NCBI RefSeq assembly: GCF_902459465.1
Contig: NC_047070.1
Location: 620,001-684,000, forward strand
Reading direction: 5' to 3'
Source: Asterias rubens
Taxonomy: Eukaryota > Echinodermata > Asteroidea > Forcipulatida > Asteriidae
Length of the DNA: 64,000 nucleotides
Both the position numbers and the translations under genes were made by a program. How positions within the stretch are numbered: the first letter of the stretch is position 1; each line of letters begins with the position of its first letter. Of this stretch, positions 34,645 to 47,800 are shown one piece after another. The notes beneath the pieces were generated by a model that was not told the DNA's origin, ran no database searches, and saw nothing but the letters and a program-made list of their open reading frames with translations.

Positions 34645-37600
34645 GTTGTGGTGGGTTATCTCACTGTCAGTTTAAAAGTGAAATTCATCAAATTAATGTA
34701 GAACAAACACAAAAACATACATGTAGGTGAGACTTGCTGCGAATTCTGCACACTGCTTAATACCAACCAAAATGACCTGTGGTGATAAAACTGATCTAAA
34801 TGAACATGTAGGTCTTCGCTGAAATGTCTAAGATCTTGTCTGAATCAGCCGCTGTTGCTAAGGATGTTGATATGAGTAGCCTGTACTTCAATACTTGTTG
34901 CTATGGTGATCTAGCTGTAGCCATAACAAGTTATAGTCTTGACTAAATCTAACTAAGGACCATTCCAATTGTTGTTTTTCTGTGTTTGAAAAGTACCAAT
35001 TTGTTTTATTGTTCTTTTCCTTAGATCAACCTTGGTGTACAGAATAAGATTTGTTATATGTGTCCTTCAGTCTCTTTTTCTTGTATTCAAAGAAGTTGGA
35101 ATGATAGGCTCCATTTGTAGTGGTTATCTTTTATTTGCTGATGTTGCAAAGTATCAATTCAGTTTTGATAAAGAAATAGTCAAACTAGTCGAGATTATTC
35201 CGAGGTCATGTGGTAATATTACAACCAAGTGAGCTTTCAGACTTTGAAGACTTTTGAGACCGGTCGGTATCTATTGTGCTTGTCACTGAGGATGTTTACC
35301 GTTTATGGCAAAGCTGATCAACAGTGTAATATCAGGCAAAAATCTTAAAGCTGCGAGTAAGGATGATTAGCCCCCCAAATTATTATTATTATTATTATTA
35401 TATTTGCGACAGTGTTAAATTATAGCCAGATTGTTGAAATAAATTAATATATTATTGAATATAATGCGTAATTACTTTCCAAAGTAGCTTGTAGGTAAGT
35501 TAGTCCACAGTTGCTAATGTACTGTTCCCATTTTAGAAACTTCAAACTTAAAAAAAATAAGCTTAAGTTTATTGATTTTCCAAACCAAACTTGTGCTGAT
35601 GTTTTTTAGGCCTTGTAAATATTAACCAATGAGTCTGTAGTCTTTTGATTTAGTGTCAACTCGAGTCGATTTAGAAATTATCAATGTTGTACAGTTCAAT
35701 TTGTACATATTAAATGAAATGAATTAACTTATGTAATGTTTGGTAAATATGAACACCATATGTTTGTATGTTTACTATGGAGTAGTTGGTAAAATAAATG
35801 TACTCCCTATTTGTATATAAATACAAACATGAAGATGTGAACTGTGTCATTAATTGATTGTATTATATAAAATAAAAAAATATGGTCGAATCAATTAGAG
35901 CTGGTAAAGTCACTTTTGGTATTAGGTTACTCATAACAAATGTAGCAAACAAACTCACTTGGTAACAAGCAAGGAAGAGCTGTTGGTAGTACATGTATGT
36001 ATAACAGGTCAGAAACGACATCCTCTGAAGTAACATAGTTTTTGAGAAAGGGGTAATTTGCAAAAGACTTCAATGAAAGCACACAAATCTGTGCTCACAA
36101 GGGTGATTTTCTTTCATTATTTTCTTGCAACTTCGATGACCGACTGAGCCCAAATTTTCACAGATTTGTTATTGTATGCTTATGTTGGGATACACAAAAG
36201 AAGAAAACTGGTCTGTGTCCAGTGCAAACAGTTAAACTAAATACAACACAACTTTGCTTTCCAGAACAAGGTTATCAGCCAAAATACCATGTCGTACATT
36301 ATGTACCGTTTGTACTGACTGATGTCCAGCTAATGTTTACCAAGAAGAAATATTTTAGGCAATATGGACCCTGCTGCCCCACCCCCCCCCCCCCACACAC
36401 AAAAAACACCCCACAAACAATGAATGCAAGATGTGATACAACCTGAATCTTTAGAATAGAATCCCACACAACAGCTAATGTGTTTTTTTACAAAGTGGTA
36501 AGACTGCAGGACTTTCAATCATAATGTTGATGGTTAGAATCTCACCAAGCTTACCACTGATTTCACAATGTCTAGCTATACTGAAACAATATCTTGATTT
36601 GTACATTCCGTAATCATAGACCTTAAACCAATGTTTATATGAGAGAGATTGGCTGTTGCCAGCTTGGTGTTATATCCCTTTGTGGGAGTTTGTTAAGTTC
36701 CCTTGATGGGAAGATCATCTAAACAAACAAACAAACAAACAAACTAAAATCTTCAATGCAAAATAAACAATGTGATTCCAGTAGTATTTATTGATATGTT
36801 ACAATTAAAGACGCACTTTACATACATGTGTACACGAGTAGACTTTAATATACAAACTGACCTACTGGTGAACTGCCACTATTGGAGATGAGGATATTAT
36901 AAAAGCCTAAAATTGGCTACTACTCATTGTACTCCGAATAGTGATGTATGATAAATTCAATACAAGATTCAGATTTCAGAACCTTTGGTTGCAGTATTTT
37001 CTTCTCCGAGTTCTTTCCCCCTTCCACTCTCCCAATCAAAATGGGAAAGAATATGAATACAATAAAATAAAAACCGAATTGTTTGATATATATTCATACT
37101 TCTTGACAATCCAATGTTCTTCCTAAAACGGACTCAACCACCTTCCTTGTTCAAATTCAGTGCATGAAGTTTTTCACCGTTTGTAATAAGTGTTCAGAAT
37201 ACTGATGCCAGATTGTAAAGGCCACACAGGGACTTAAGAATTAAGAGCATGTTCCAGATGGGCAAAGATAAGAATAGATGGGTCGGTTTAAGCAACATTA
37301 TTCTGTGCCTAGCGTGGTTTTATTTGCTTACAGGCTCTATGAAATTGGGCCCTGTTCAGTTGCATTTAGTGTAGGCAGAGACAGAGAGGTCCATGTAGAG
37401 GACATAAATGAACAGTCTCATAAAATCCAATCAATTACCCCTTATTGAAACAGGTAAAACCTGTGTACAACCAATAAAGCAAAGACAAAAGTTGGAAGTA
37501 GATCAGTCTAGCTTCTACCTTTGGGGTGAAATAGTGCTGCGATTGTAATACAGTACACTGGGAGCATTATGATTAAGTTATTGTTATAAGCTGAAAATTA

Positions 37601-38664
37601 AGTTTCTCTAAAAATAACATTTTTGATCAAGTGTATTTACAACAATAAAAAGACATCCCATTAACGTTGTGGAGGTATAATGGTAAGACACAGTATACAG
37701 TTATCACACACTCAAAATAATAGAATATATAATTTGTATAAGTTACAAAAAATGCCTCTATAACAAAAAGCATATGAAGTACACAGACCTGAGAGAACTT
37801 CCAAAAAGTATCATAACGTGCTTTGTAATTGTATATCCGCTGTCAACTTAAGTTATTTCTCCCTACCCAACCATGAAAGAAAATTGTGGACTATGTGCCC
37901 AATTTCAGTTTCCAATAAGTTGGATTACCAATAACATCAATATTGACACACTTTCATAGCGCAGCTTCATGGTAAGCACATTTTTGACAAAATAACTGCT
38001 TAAATTCCTTCGACCATTGAAACAGATAGGTACTCTACTGTCATATGAATAAAGGCAAGCCATTGCATGGTTACGTAAGAGTAGATGGCCAACACCCATA
38101 CACAATTTTAAATGAATGGTACTAAGGTTTGCTCATTTTAAGGCTGCTTTACAAAAGCTTGCCCCTAAACTATTTGACAAAGCAACTGTCTCTACAGTCG
38201 TAGGAATTCGAGGAGTAACTTGTGACTATAAAGCAAGTCACTGTACTAGACTTTATTCAAATCTAACTTGATAACGGCTTACCGCTGAGATAAAAACAAT
38301 GAACTCCCAGAAAATAAAGGATACAAATATAGAGAACCTTCAAGGATTAAAGTAAAATGTAAATAATATAAACTAGTTTACTTTGCAATAGTATAACAAC
38401 ATAAAAAGCAAACCTGAAGATAAATCTTGTCTAAACCGTATAAGTTGTATAACAATATTTGTATATTATTTTGACTTGTGCGTGTATGTGAACCTTCCCT
38501 GCGAACAGTTTAAAACACAAACCTTTCAAGAACTTATAACTATAAGTACATAAATTATTTTACCTTTGTATATACCAATCTACTTTAAGATAAGACTTGA
38601 GGATGCATGGTGGAAAATACAAATCTTGATCTTGATGGAATAATTGAACAGCTCCTTTCTATAA

Positions 38665-38965
38665 TAGATGTTAAAGTTGCATCGGGGATAGATAATATTA
38701 ATTTTGGTTTTTACCCATAGACACCGATGTGTGTTAGCACTGTATACTCGGTACTTTCCCAAGTCCTGTGAAAAAATATCACAGGTATATTACTCGGGTG
38801 GGATTCGAACCCAAGACCCTGGCAATTCTTGAGCGGTTTCTTACCAACTGGACTACCGAGATTGCCCGGTAGGACTAGCTACATTGTAGAGGCAGTTTGA
38901 ATCCTATGTTTTGGCAGCGGGTACCGCAACGGTATAATATATGTTAAATTTGCATCGGGGATAAA
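38665..38965 (-). mobile_element. tRNA-derived SINE (family 1), inverted copy
   Basis: Same body as 5160-5440 in reverse: GTTGCATCGGGGATAGATAA at the left, a B box GGGATTCGAACCC, an A-box-like CCAACTGGACTACC, and a second TTTGCATCGGGGATAAAGAA at the right. Confidence 0.75.
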
Positions 38966-40093
38966 GAATATTAATTTTGGTTTTTACCCATTTCTAGGAA
39001 CAACAGTCAATGAAGTATACGTAAGGTTTGCGGTGACACCATGTAAAATCTCTTTGCGAGTCTCTGGAAGAGTTATGTACGAGGGCTTTCCAGCATTACT
39101 GGGATGCCCTCAGCTATGGACATACAAGGCGCAGACTTTTTAATCGCATCATGCCAGTGTTATGTAAACTTGCGTTAATATCATCGGTCAGTGATACCAA
39201 TGTTGCTTGGCATATTTGCATCCCAGTAATGACAGGAAACATTGATACAGGACATGGTCCAACGGACTGGTCTTTACTGAAAAGTATTGGCTAAAGCATC
39301 CAAGGTCATGAAGGTTAACAGGTATGTAGACATCTCTGACATTTAAAACACAGTCTTCCATAACATAAAAATATGTTAATAAATATGTAGTAATGTTGAA
39401 GTAATACTCTAGCATATTACATCAGAATAAATTATGGCTGCTAGGTTTGGCGTAAATATTAAAAACAATTACTCCTATTCTTTTAAGTATAACTAATACC
39501 GGTACTTGAGTTACAAAACAAATTGAAAGAAACATGAAGAATCTATGAGTGAACTAATGCCGGATTCTTTGTGTAATAAATAATAATAATAACGGGTTCT
39601 AATATATAGCGCACATATCCTAGTACCTAGAGTAAGATGCTTTAAAACATTACCATCCCTGGTCATCAGGCATATTTGTGTTCATAGGTTTTAAAACATT
39701 ACTTTATTTATTTTTTTAGGGGGGGGGGTGGAGGAAGAGAATTACTGACATGATTGTGCGTTTTCACAAACACTATTTAAGTTACATATCTCCAAGTACA
39801 TGTATATATAAACGTGTTCAATATTACATTATCATAAGGAATATTGTTTCAATAGCTAATTTTTTAAGTGGTGGCAAGTTGATACACAAGACGAACAAAT
39901 TGTGAACCAGTTCTGGTGTGGCAGGAAAACGTTTTTAAGATGTATGGGCAGTTGGACCTACGATCTTCTGCAAACTGGTAAAACATTAAACAAGCAGTGT
40001 TTGCCATTAAATGATTTATTTACTAGCCAGCAGGACTGGTTAATTTGTCTTGTCACTAGTCCGCCTCATTTTTCATCGATCCACATTTGTATA

Positions 40094-40478
40094 TTAAAGG
40101 CAGTGGACACTATTGGTAATTATCAAAATAATTATTAGCCTAAAGCCTTTCATGGTGACGAGTAATGGGTAGAGGTTGATGGTATAAAACATTGTGAGAA
40201 ACAGCTCCCTCTGAAGTGCCATAGTTTTCGAGAAAGCAGTAATTTTCCACAAATTTGATTTCGAGACCTCAGATTTAGAACTTGAGGTCTCGAAATCAAC
40301 CATCTAAACGAACAAAACTTTGTGTGACAAGGGTGTTTTTTCTTTCATTATTATCTCGCAAGTTCGATGACAGATTGAGCTCAAATTTTTACAGGTAAGT
40401 TATTTTATGCATATGTTGAGATACACCAACTGTGAAGGCTAGTCTTTGACAATTACCAATAGTGTTTACTGCCTTTAA
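40094..40478 (+). mobile_element. TTAA MITE, AGGCAGTGGACACTATTGG family
   Basis: Bounded by TTAA at 40094-40097 and 40475-40478. Ends AGGCAGTGGACACTATTGG and CCAATAGTGTTTACTGCCT are inverted complements with two mismatches. The core has the palindrome ATTTCGAGACCTCAGATTTA/GAGGTCTCGAAAT. Size and TTAA target suggest a piggyBac-type non-autonomous element. Confidence 0.85.
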
Positions 40479-41578
40479 ATAATGATCATGCTTTTCAGCA
40501 GTGAATTAGCCAGCTGGACCACTTGGAGAAAATTCAATTTGACAGTTCCTAAGGTGTTTAGGAAGCATTTGGCCAGAAGGGAGAACGATGGGCAGTACCA
40601 TATTAAATGCACATGCAAAAATGTCAACATGTTTCCCCCATGTGTTGGGACTGCTGCCATTCTGAGATTGAACTGATCGATGAAACTAGCACACAACTTT
40701 TGCACTTACCCTCTGTAAGCAGAATGTGACCATAAAAAAAATTGCCAGAGTTAGCAACGCTCGCTCATGGTCTAGAACTCGTTTTAGCTTTGGGTTGGGC
40801 TCTGTTGGCCTGTTTGATGCCCTGTGATGAAATGGACACTTTCTAAATAACTACTGGAGCCTAAACCCAACTTCAAGCACAAGCTCAAACCCAAGCTGTG
40901 GTTTCGATAACGGCCCACAATTCACATCCGAGCCACCTCAACACTCACTCCCTGCTCAAATCAGATCATGCTGAATACATATTTATTTAAAACTACACGA
41001 AGTGAATGGCAAAACTACCATCATTTGATGAGGTACGTGGATATGCTAGGCAGTAATACAAACTTTGCACTTTGTGAGATTTCGAATACAGACTCTGAAA
41101 GTTCATACTTAAATGTTGTATTGTTTTAAATGTGGTGACTTCACTCCAAAATACCATCCTTAATAAAGATATTGCACTGTAATCTAAAACAAGATTTAGT
41201 TTTGGTCTCAGACTAGGGATTCCAAACACTCCCAATCAACATGCAGATGTGAAATGTTAATAATTCACAAAGATTTGTTTTAAAAAAAGTCCCTTTCTAG
41301 TGTGAAAAGTATTTATCTGCTTGGCGGATAAAAAGATTAAGAATTGATTTTGTTTAAGACACAATTTCTCTAAGATGCTAAAATACGTTAGTATTTGTCT
41401 CTGTAGAATGAAGTAAAGGGATTCACAAAAATCGAAGACAGCTATTTTTCAAAAGGCATCACTGCCATAAAAATAAATTAATTTGTTATAAATATAAAAC
41501 TCTACACAGAATATTACATAATTCACTGAGTGGAGACTTAAGAACTAGCCTGTCTCTAATGAACTAAACTTGATCAGT

Positions 41579-41809
41579 TAGTATACCTTATAATCAGCTG
41601 ACTGTAGTAACCGGTTTCATCTAGTTTGCTACAAAAGCTGTGTAAATATTCCAAATACCCGGTAGTGCCCAACCGGACTGGACTAGTTCAGTCCGGTAGG
41701 ATCTTGTGACCGCTTTAGTATACCTTATAACAGCTGACTGTAACCGGTTTCATCTAGTTTGCCCAACCGGACTGAACTGGTCCAGTCCAGTTGGATCTTC
41801 TGACCGCTT
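41579..41809. repeat. Direct repeat with internal hairpins just after the INPP5F stop
   Basis: TAGTATACCTTATAA...CAGCTGACTGTA...ACCGGTTTCATCTAGTTTG...GACCGCTT occurs twice, starting about 41579 and 41716. The second unit lacks a stretch present in the first. Each has an inverted pair built on ACCGGACTG; the second differs by one base that still allows a G-U pair. Confidence 0.8.
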
Positions 41810-41897
41810 GTGTGCTGAAAAAATACACACAACAACACTGGCTTAAACTGGTTTGATCCAGTTTAGAAAGATAAGTACTCCTAGCTAAGTGAAGTTT

Positions 41898-44800
41898 TTA
41901 CAATTGGATAAACCTGCTTTGGCATTTCTGAGATCGCAACTGCATCTCGAGCATCATCTTGGCTTTACGTTGGCTCGCCCTCATGTTGTTCCCTCTTGAG
42001 AAGTTGAAATTTCTGAATGGGTTTCTGAACTTGCGGTTGATCTGTTCCTCGTCCTTGGCTAGGGTTGTGCTGTCACCTTCCTCTTTTTTTTCTTCCTCGA
42101 CCGCCTTGCCAGCGATTAGATCGGCAAGAGAGTTCTCACTGTGAGATTTCTGAGGGGATTTGAGGATTAGAGACCTGGGTCCTGTCTTAAGCTCCTTTTT
42201 GCCCACTGGGATGGTCTCAGGGATTGGGTTTACCGTAACCATAACATCATCATCGTTAGTGAGATCTGAGATATGGAACTCAGGTTTGTTAGGATCAGAT
42301 CTTGTCTCTGGATTGGTATCCTCAGACTTTTTTGTTTCATTGTCATTAAGATCTTCAGCTGGATTTTGAAAGTTGACTGGTACACCATTGGGCTCAGTAT
42401 CTGTTGGATTTGTATCAAGACCCTCTGGCAGTGTCTGATTATCCAGTTTGAGATGGTCACCAGAATCATCATGGGTCTCAAGTTCAAGTTCTTCAACACC
42501 ACTCAAAGAGTCAGTGTCAAGCTCGGGATCTTTCGGTTGTGATAAAGTATCTCCATGATTTGCGACCGTGTCATTTAATATACATTGATTATTGAGCTGT
42601 TCATCATTAAGTAGTGGCAAGATATCATCTCCGTCCGTCACTTTCTTCTTCTCCTTAGACTGCACACCAGGAGCAGCGATGCGATCATCATAAGCTCCAT
42701 GACTCTTGGAGTGTTTACGGCGAGGTGTAATGTGCCGTCTAGAGAAGCTACGTTGATTCCTTTTGGGATCCGTGGCCAGCTCCCCGCATGTGGGCAGTAC
42801 AATATCTCCATCATTAAGCATGATAGGGTCGTCAGGACTCTCTTGTGGGTAGTTGGGTAAATTGCCACTCAATATCTCTAAGCAGTCGCCGATGCTGAGA
42901 GCATCATAGGAGGTATCAGTCGAAGATGAGAAAGAGCTGTCATCAAACATATCGTCAGTGTCTTCATTCTCGACATCCTTATCGAAGCTGATCCGTACGC
43001 TACTCGTCTCCTCCTCCTCGTCACTATTGCCCATGCTCTTCTGGTAGACCAGGGTACTAGGGACGTTGCTGGCATTATTCTTCTTGTTCCGTGCCTTCTG
43101 AATGAGATTAAGATTAGTCATCTTGTTGCCAACGTTCTGCAGGTAGCGGCTAACGACTTGGGTGCGTGCGGGACGTCGTGTCTGATTGTTACGGGGCTCA
43201 CTGTGCTTCTTGATGACCATCTCCGGGACAAATTTGTCCTGAAGCCACATTGTGAGACGCTTCTGAGATGTAAGTTTAATCAACTCCTGTGGGGCCTTCC
43301 GGGTTTTCCTTTAATAAAGAAGATAATAAAGATCATTAGTTTATCTTATTCCTGACAGAAGTTGGCTGCACTCCTAACAAACCTCACACTACTAAGGTAC
43401 TTCTTTTAAAAAGCATTTGGACTCCATTTGAGTGTCGATCTTCCTTAATATGTTAAAGTAATGGACATGAAACCCCAAGGTTTACAGCAAATTGGTTTGT
43501 AATAACTCACCTGTCCATTTTATCTTCAAGTACTTTCAGACCGAGACTGTTTGAGGATCTGGCACTTGCAAATGCCTCAATGACATTGTGTAAAATACCT
43601 GCAAAAGTAACCAAAATAGAACACAGGAGTAATTTTCAAGTATGCGACTGGCTCATTTCCTGTTCATTCTGTCATGAAGTATTTAAATAGCAACAATAGC
43701 TTCTTAACAAAAAGTGCAACAATTCTGTTAGAAAAACTTTCTGCCACCCTAAACCTTAAAAAACTCAAAAAATTAAATCAATATGTGACTTCAAATTAGA
43801 ATACCATTATTTGTTTTTAAAATGAGAGAGAGAAAACTGATATACATACACACACACTCATCATTTTAACAAACATACAGGTCTTCTCTATTCTCCCGTT
43901 TCTAGGTAATGAATACAGTGTTAACATAATCAAGTTATGTATAAGTGCTTGTAAATGATGTGTCATTTCTTAAAACAAAAATACAACTTAGGTTGGGCAA
44001 GAAAGCATCAGGAAAGATCTCCCAAGTGATAAACAACAACAAGAAGTAGAGAAAAACAATGACTTTTGATAACTTACTATCAGACTCATTTTTATCTCGT
44101 CCAGGCAGTACTTTGAGGGTATGGAAATAATCATTCTCCCCACAGAATGTATGATAAACACGGATACATTTCTCTTTGGTGTTACTGAAGAATGCTGCAG
44201 CCGAACCTGTTGGGATTCCAACCAAGAACAAAATATTAGACACTTTCATTTTCCTACTGGGTCCAATTCCATAACACTCGGCCCCCTTAATGCATTGACC
44301 CGATCAAAACCCTGGACTGTGCACTCGGCCCCCTTAATGCATTGACCCGATCAAAACCCTGGACTGGCCCCCTTAATGCATTGACCCGATCAAAACCCTG
44401 GACTGTGCACTCGGCCCCCTTAATGCATTGACCCGATCAAAACCCTGGACTGGCCCCCTTAATGCATTGACCCGATCAAAACCCTTGACTGGCCCTCTTA
44501 ATGCATTGACCCGATCAAAACCCTGGACTGGCCCCCTTAATGCATTGACCCGATCAAAACCCTGGACTGTGCACTCGGCCCCCTTAATGCATTGACCCGA
44601 TCAAAACCCTGGACTGGCCCCCTTAATGCATTGACCCGATCAAAACCCTGGACTGGCCCTCTTAATGCATTGACCCGATCAAAACCCTGGACTGGCCCTC
44701 TTAATGCATTGACCCGATCAAAACCCTGGACTGGCCCTCTTAATGCATTGACCCGATCAAAACCCTGGACTGTGCCAAAAATATTGATGTATAATAATAG

Positions 44801-47800
44801 GCCTATGAATAATAATCATAATACACAGTTTGTAAAGCGCCATTTATCTAAGAACAAAAGCATACATTACAAGATACTAAGATTAATTTAGGGAACATTA
44901 GAGAACATTAAAATGTGGGATTTGAACACTAACAAAATCAAGAGAGTATATAGAGTCAGTATAAGAAATGCAAAACAACTGTGTTTTAAGCATGCTTTTG
45001 AAAATGTCAAAAAATCAAAGTCTTATTACAAAAATGCATGTATGTACATAAGTCACGCACACAACTCTCAGCCAATTAAGGTCTTGATTTACCTCAGTTA
45101 GGGCGCTATTTGGGTTTGTGAAATCATATGCAAATGCAAATTGTACAACAAATAAATAAATGCACATACCGTAATTTTCGGATTATAAACCGCGGTTTAT
45201 ATGTTGATTTTGACATTTTTTTGAACCCCTGCGGTTTATTCTCCGGGCGGCTTGTAGGCCGACGTATAAATATTTAAGAGAAAAACCGCCCTCATTGTTG
45301 AGTCCATTAACCTTGAACATGAAGCGGCACTTGTGTAAACTCTCTGAAGGGCAGAGTTTCTTATTTATTACTGGTCTCACAATATTGGGCGTGATTTTAA
45401 ATAAAGGGTTCTTTTAATGCTAAATCTTGTTGGGTTTTAAATAAAGGGTTTTTATTAATTGTAATGAATTGGGGATTTAAATGGATGCCAGAATAATCGG
45501 GCATGCTATACCGCTTATACTATTACTATTAATATTTTTAGGTTCTCTCTTTTTGTTTTTTAATAAATGGCTTCGAACGGATTTGGTTTATTAATCAAAG
45601 GTATTTTTTTGTAACTTTACAATTTATCGGGATTCAACAGGGGTTGTATTTATTAAATAAGGGGATTTTTCTTTGTTCAGGGGCCAGGTAATCCACTTTG
45701 TTTTTAAATATTTTATTATTTCACTTTGCACGGTTATCTCTTTTTGGAAGTAGTGGTAGCTCTGAAAAGAACTGTTGGTTTTGTTGGATGTCTTGATCTA
45801 TCTGGTTTCTTACAAATTGAAACCCTCGAAGTCGCTGTCTTCGCTGTCGCTGCAAAACAGAGCGGCTAGCTCCTCACGCAAAATAGATTGCAAAAAGATT
45901 GCTATCCTATAATAGATCTTTTCAATTACGATCAATAGTGTAAACTTAAATACATTTCAACTTTAATTACGACGCAACTCGCGCATTGTGGCAACTATAC
46001 AAGACTGACTGATGTGCCACCCGTCCGTCACTGCACATCGCCACAAAGAGGACCGCAAACAAGCACGGCCCCTTTGTGCGTATGCTGTGATTGGCCGTTT
46101 GATGATTGGCCGGTGGTAGTTCCATTCATAAAATCTTGGCTAGACTTCGGACGGATCGGCTCCTATTGTACAACACATAGCCTGAACGTCTGACCCACAC
46201 TTCGCGGATTGTGGCCAAGTCTAATCAAACGTGAACAACTTTTGTCAACAGAGGGCGATGCGATGCAGGGCAAAGTTCAACTATTTCTAGGTGTGCGTTG
46301 TCGACCGATCTTTGATTCACGGAGATTTGTTGCCAAAGAAGTTCACAAAACATGGTCAACACAACCGATCATCAAAATATAAATTCAAATTCTGGAAAAG
46401 GGTTGTTGATGGAAACAAAGGATAATTCAGGACTGATAGTGTGAAATAAAAAAATCACCCGTAACGCGGGCAGGTTTGCGTACTTCACTTCCGTGTTTTG
46501 AGGTTAGTTTGTTTTCATGTTTTGTTTTTTTTTGGTCGCGGTTTATACTCCGCGCGGCATATACGCCGACATTAAATATTTTTTTGTATATTTTGAGGAA
46601 GTGCGGTTTATAATCCGAAAATTACGGTAATAATAATTAAGCAAAAAACAAATCAAATAAACACAAGAAAATACAAAATGAACAGAAACACCAAAAAGGG
46701 GCCAAAACAACAATAAATACGAGTATCAGTGGACGAATAAAGTGTACAACCACAAAACAGCAACGGCTATGTGGGTCAGGGCCTGCAAAAGTAAAATAAA
46801 CTGAAACGCTAACACACCAACCTAGTCTGAACTTACATCGGCGCTACAGTAGTTTATTTTGAGATAAAATAAAATTAAATCAAGGAGGGAGGGGGGGGGG
46901 GTTGACTTACCGATTCCAATGGCCTGCATATCCTCTATATTTACTCTCTCATACTGAGTTATCTTTTCAGCCTCGTCATCATAACTGGATAATAATGAAA
47001 TAAATTATAGAGTTCAGGTATGAATACTGATCAAGTCATTTTGTTTTTCGTTAAGTTTAAGCAACGAGTTAGATTATATTGAAATAATGACACATTGATT
47101 TTTCACAACTGAGATTGTTGTATTTTTAAATTGGACACATTCTTAAATGCAAAGAGTGGAAGGAAAGGATAAAGAAAAAAGACCGGTGCGGTGACAATTT
47201 CCATAGAGCTGCTTCAGCACAAAAAGCTGCTGAGTACACAAACAAATTAAGCTTACCACAATAAGGTTACCAGCAAAACTACCATGTCACATGTGCACTT
47301 TGTGACTGGTATCATGCTCATTTCTGTTTAGAACACAATTGTTAAGCAATATTCTTCTAGGAAATTAGGAAAGCACCTATAGGAAATCAGGCCCTGGTCA
47401 CCAGGCCGGTGGCCAAACCACAGTATGGCAAGACGTTTTAAAGCTTTTTCTTTACCTTGCAATGTAATAAGCCTTTTCTGTTATAAGTAAGATGACATCT
47501 CGATCATCGTCATCCAAATCATCTGAATCCCTGGATAGAAATAGAAATCAGAGTAATAATAAAGAGAAAAAAGTTCAGTGTTGCAAACTGCTTGCCAATC
47601 AAAACAGAATTATTATTATATTTTCAGTGTTGCAAACTGCTTGCCAATCAAAACAGAATTATTATTTTGCAAACTGCTTGCCAATCAAAACAGAATTATT
47701 ATTCTATTTTTTCTCCACAAGTTGAATACAATTACACCCATATGAGATTTGAAAAGATAAGTAGAAGGAAAGACTAAGGAGGACAATGTAAGTTGTCCTA

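Larger units (their letters stand above)
33025..35815 (+). other. GOLGA7: Probable long 3'UTR of GOLGA7
   Basis: No coding sequence recognised. It carries two adjacent minisatellites (33700-34101 and 34110-34644). Candidate AATAAA signals lie near 35438 and 35792. The end point is inferred. Confidence 0.4.
35816..41897. other. Convergent GOLGA7-INPP5F region, probably with a long INPP5F 3'UTR
   Basis: No coding exon recognised. On the minus strand, AATAAATACT at about 36784-36792 could end a 3'UTR of some 5 kb. It holds a diverged TTAA element (about 35890-36205), a poly-C/CA tract (36376-36400), a SINE (38665-38965), a Penelope-type end (39005-39045, TTTGCGGTGACACCATGT), a TTAA MITE (40094-40478), and a direct repeat with hairpins (41579-41809). 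Confidence 0.45.

Noticed and set aside
35032-35232. Plus-strand hydrophobic frame after GOLGA7
   Set aside because: Lies in the probable 3'UTR; no splice signals or family match; T-rich DNA gives hydrophobic residues by chance.
44592-44891. Repetitive open frame (13-residue repeat)
   Set aside because: It exists only because the 39-bp minisatellite is a multiple of 3; it lies antisense in an INPP5F intron.
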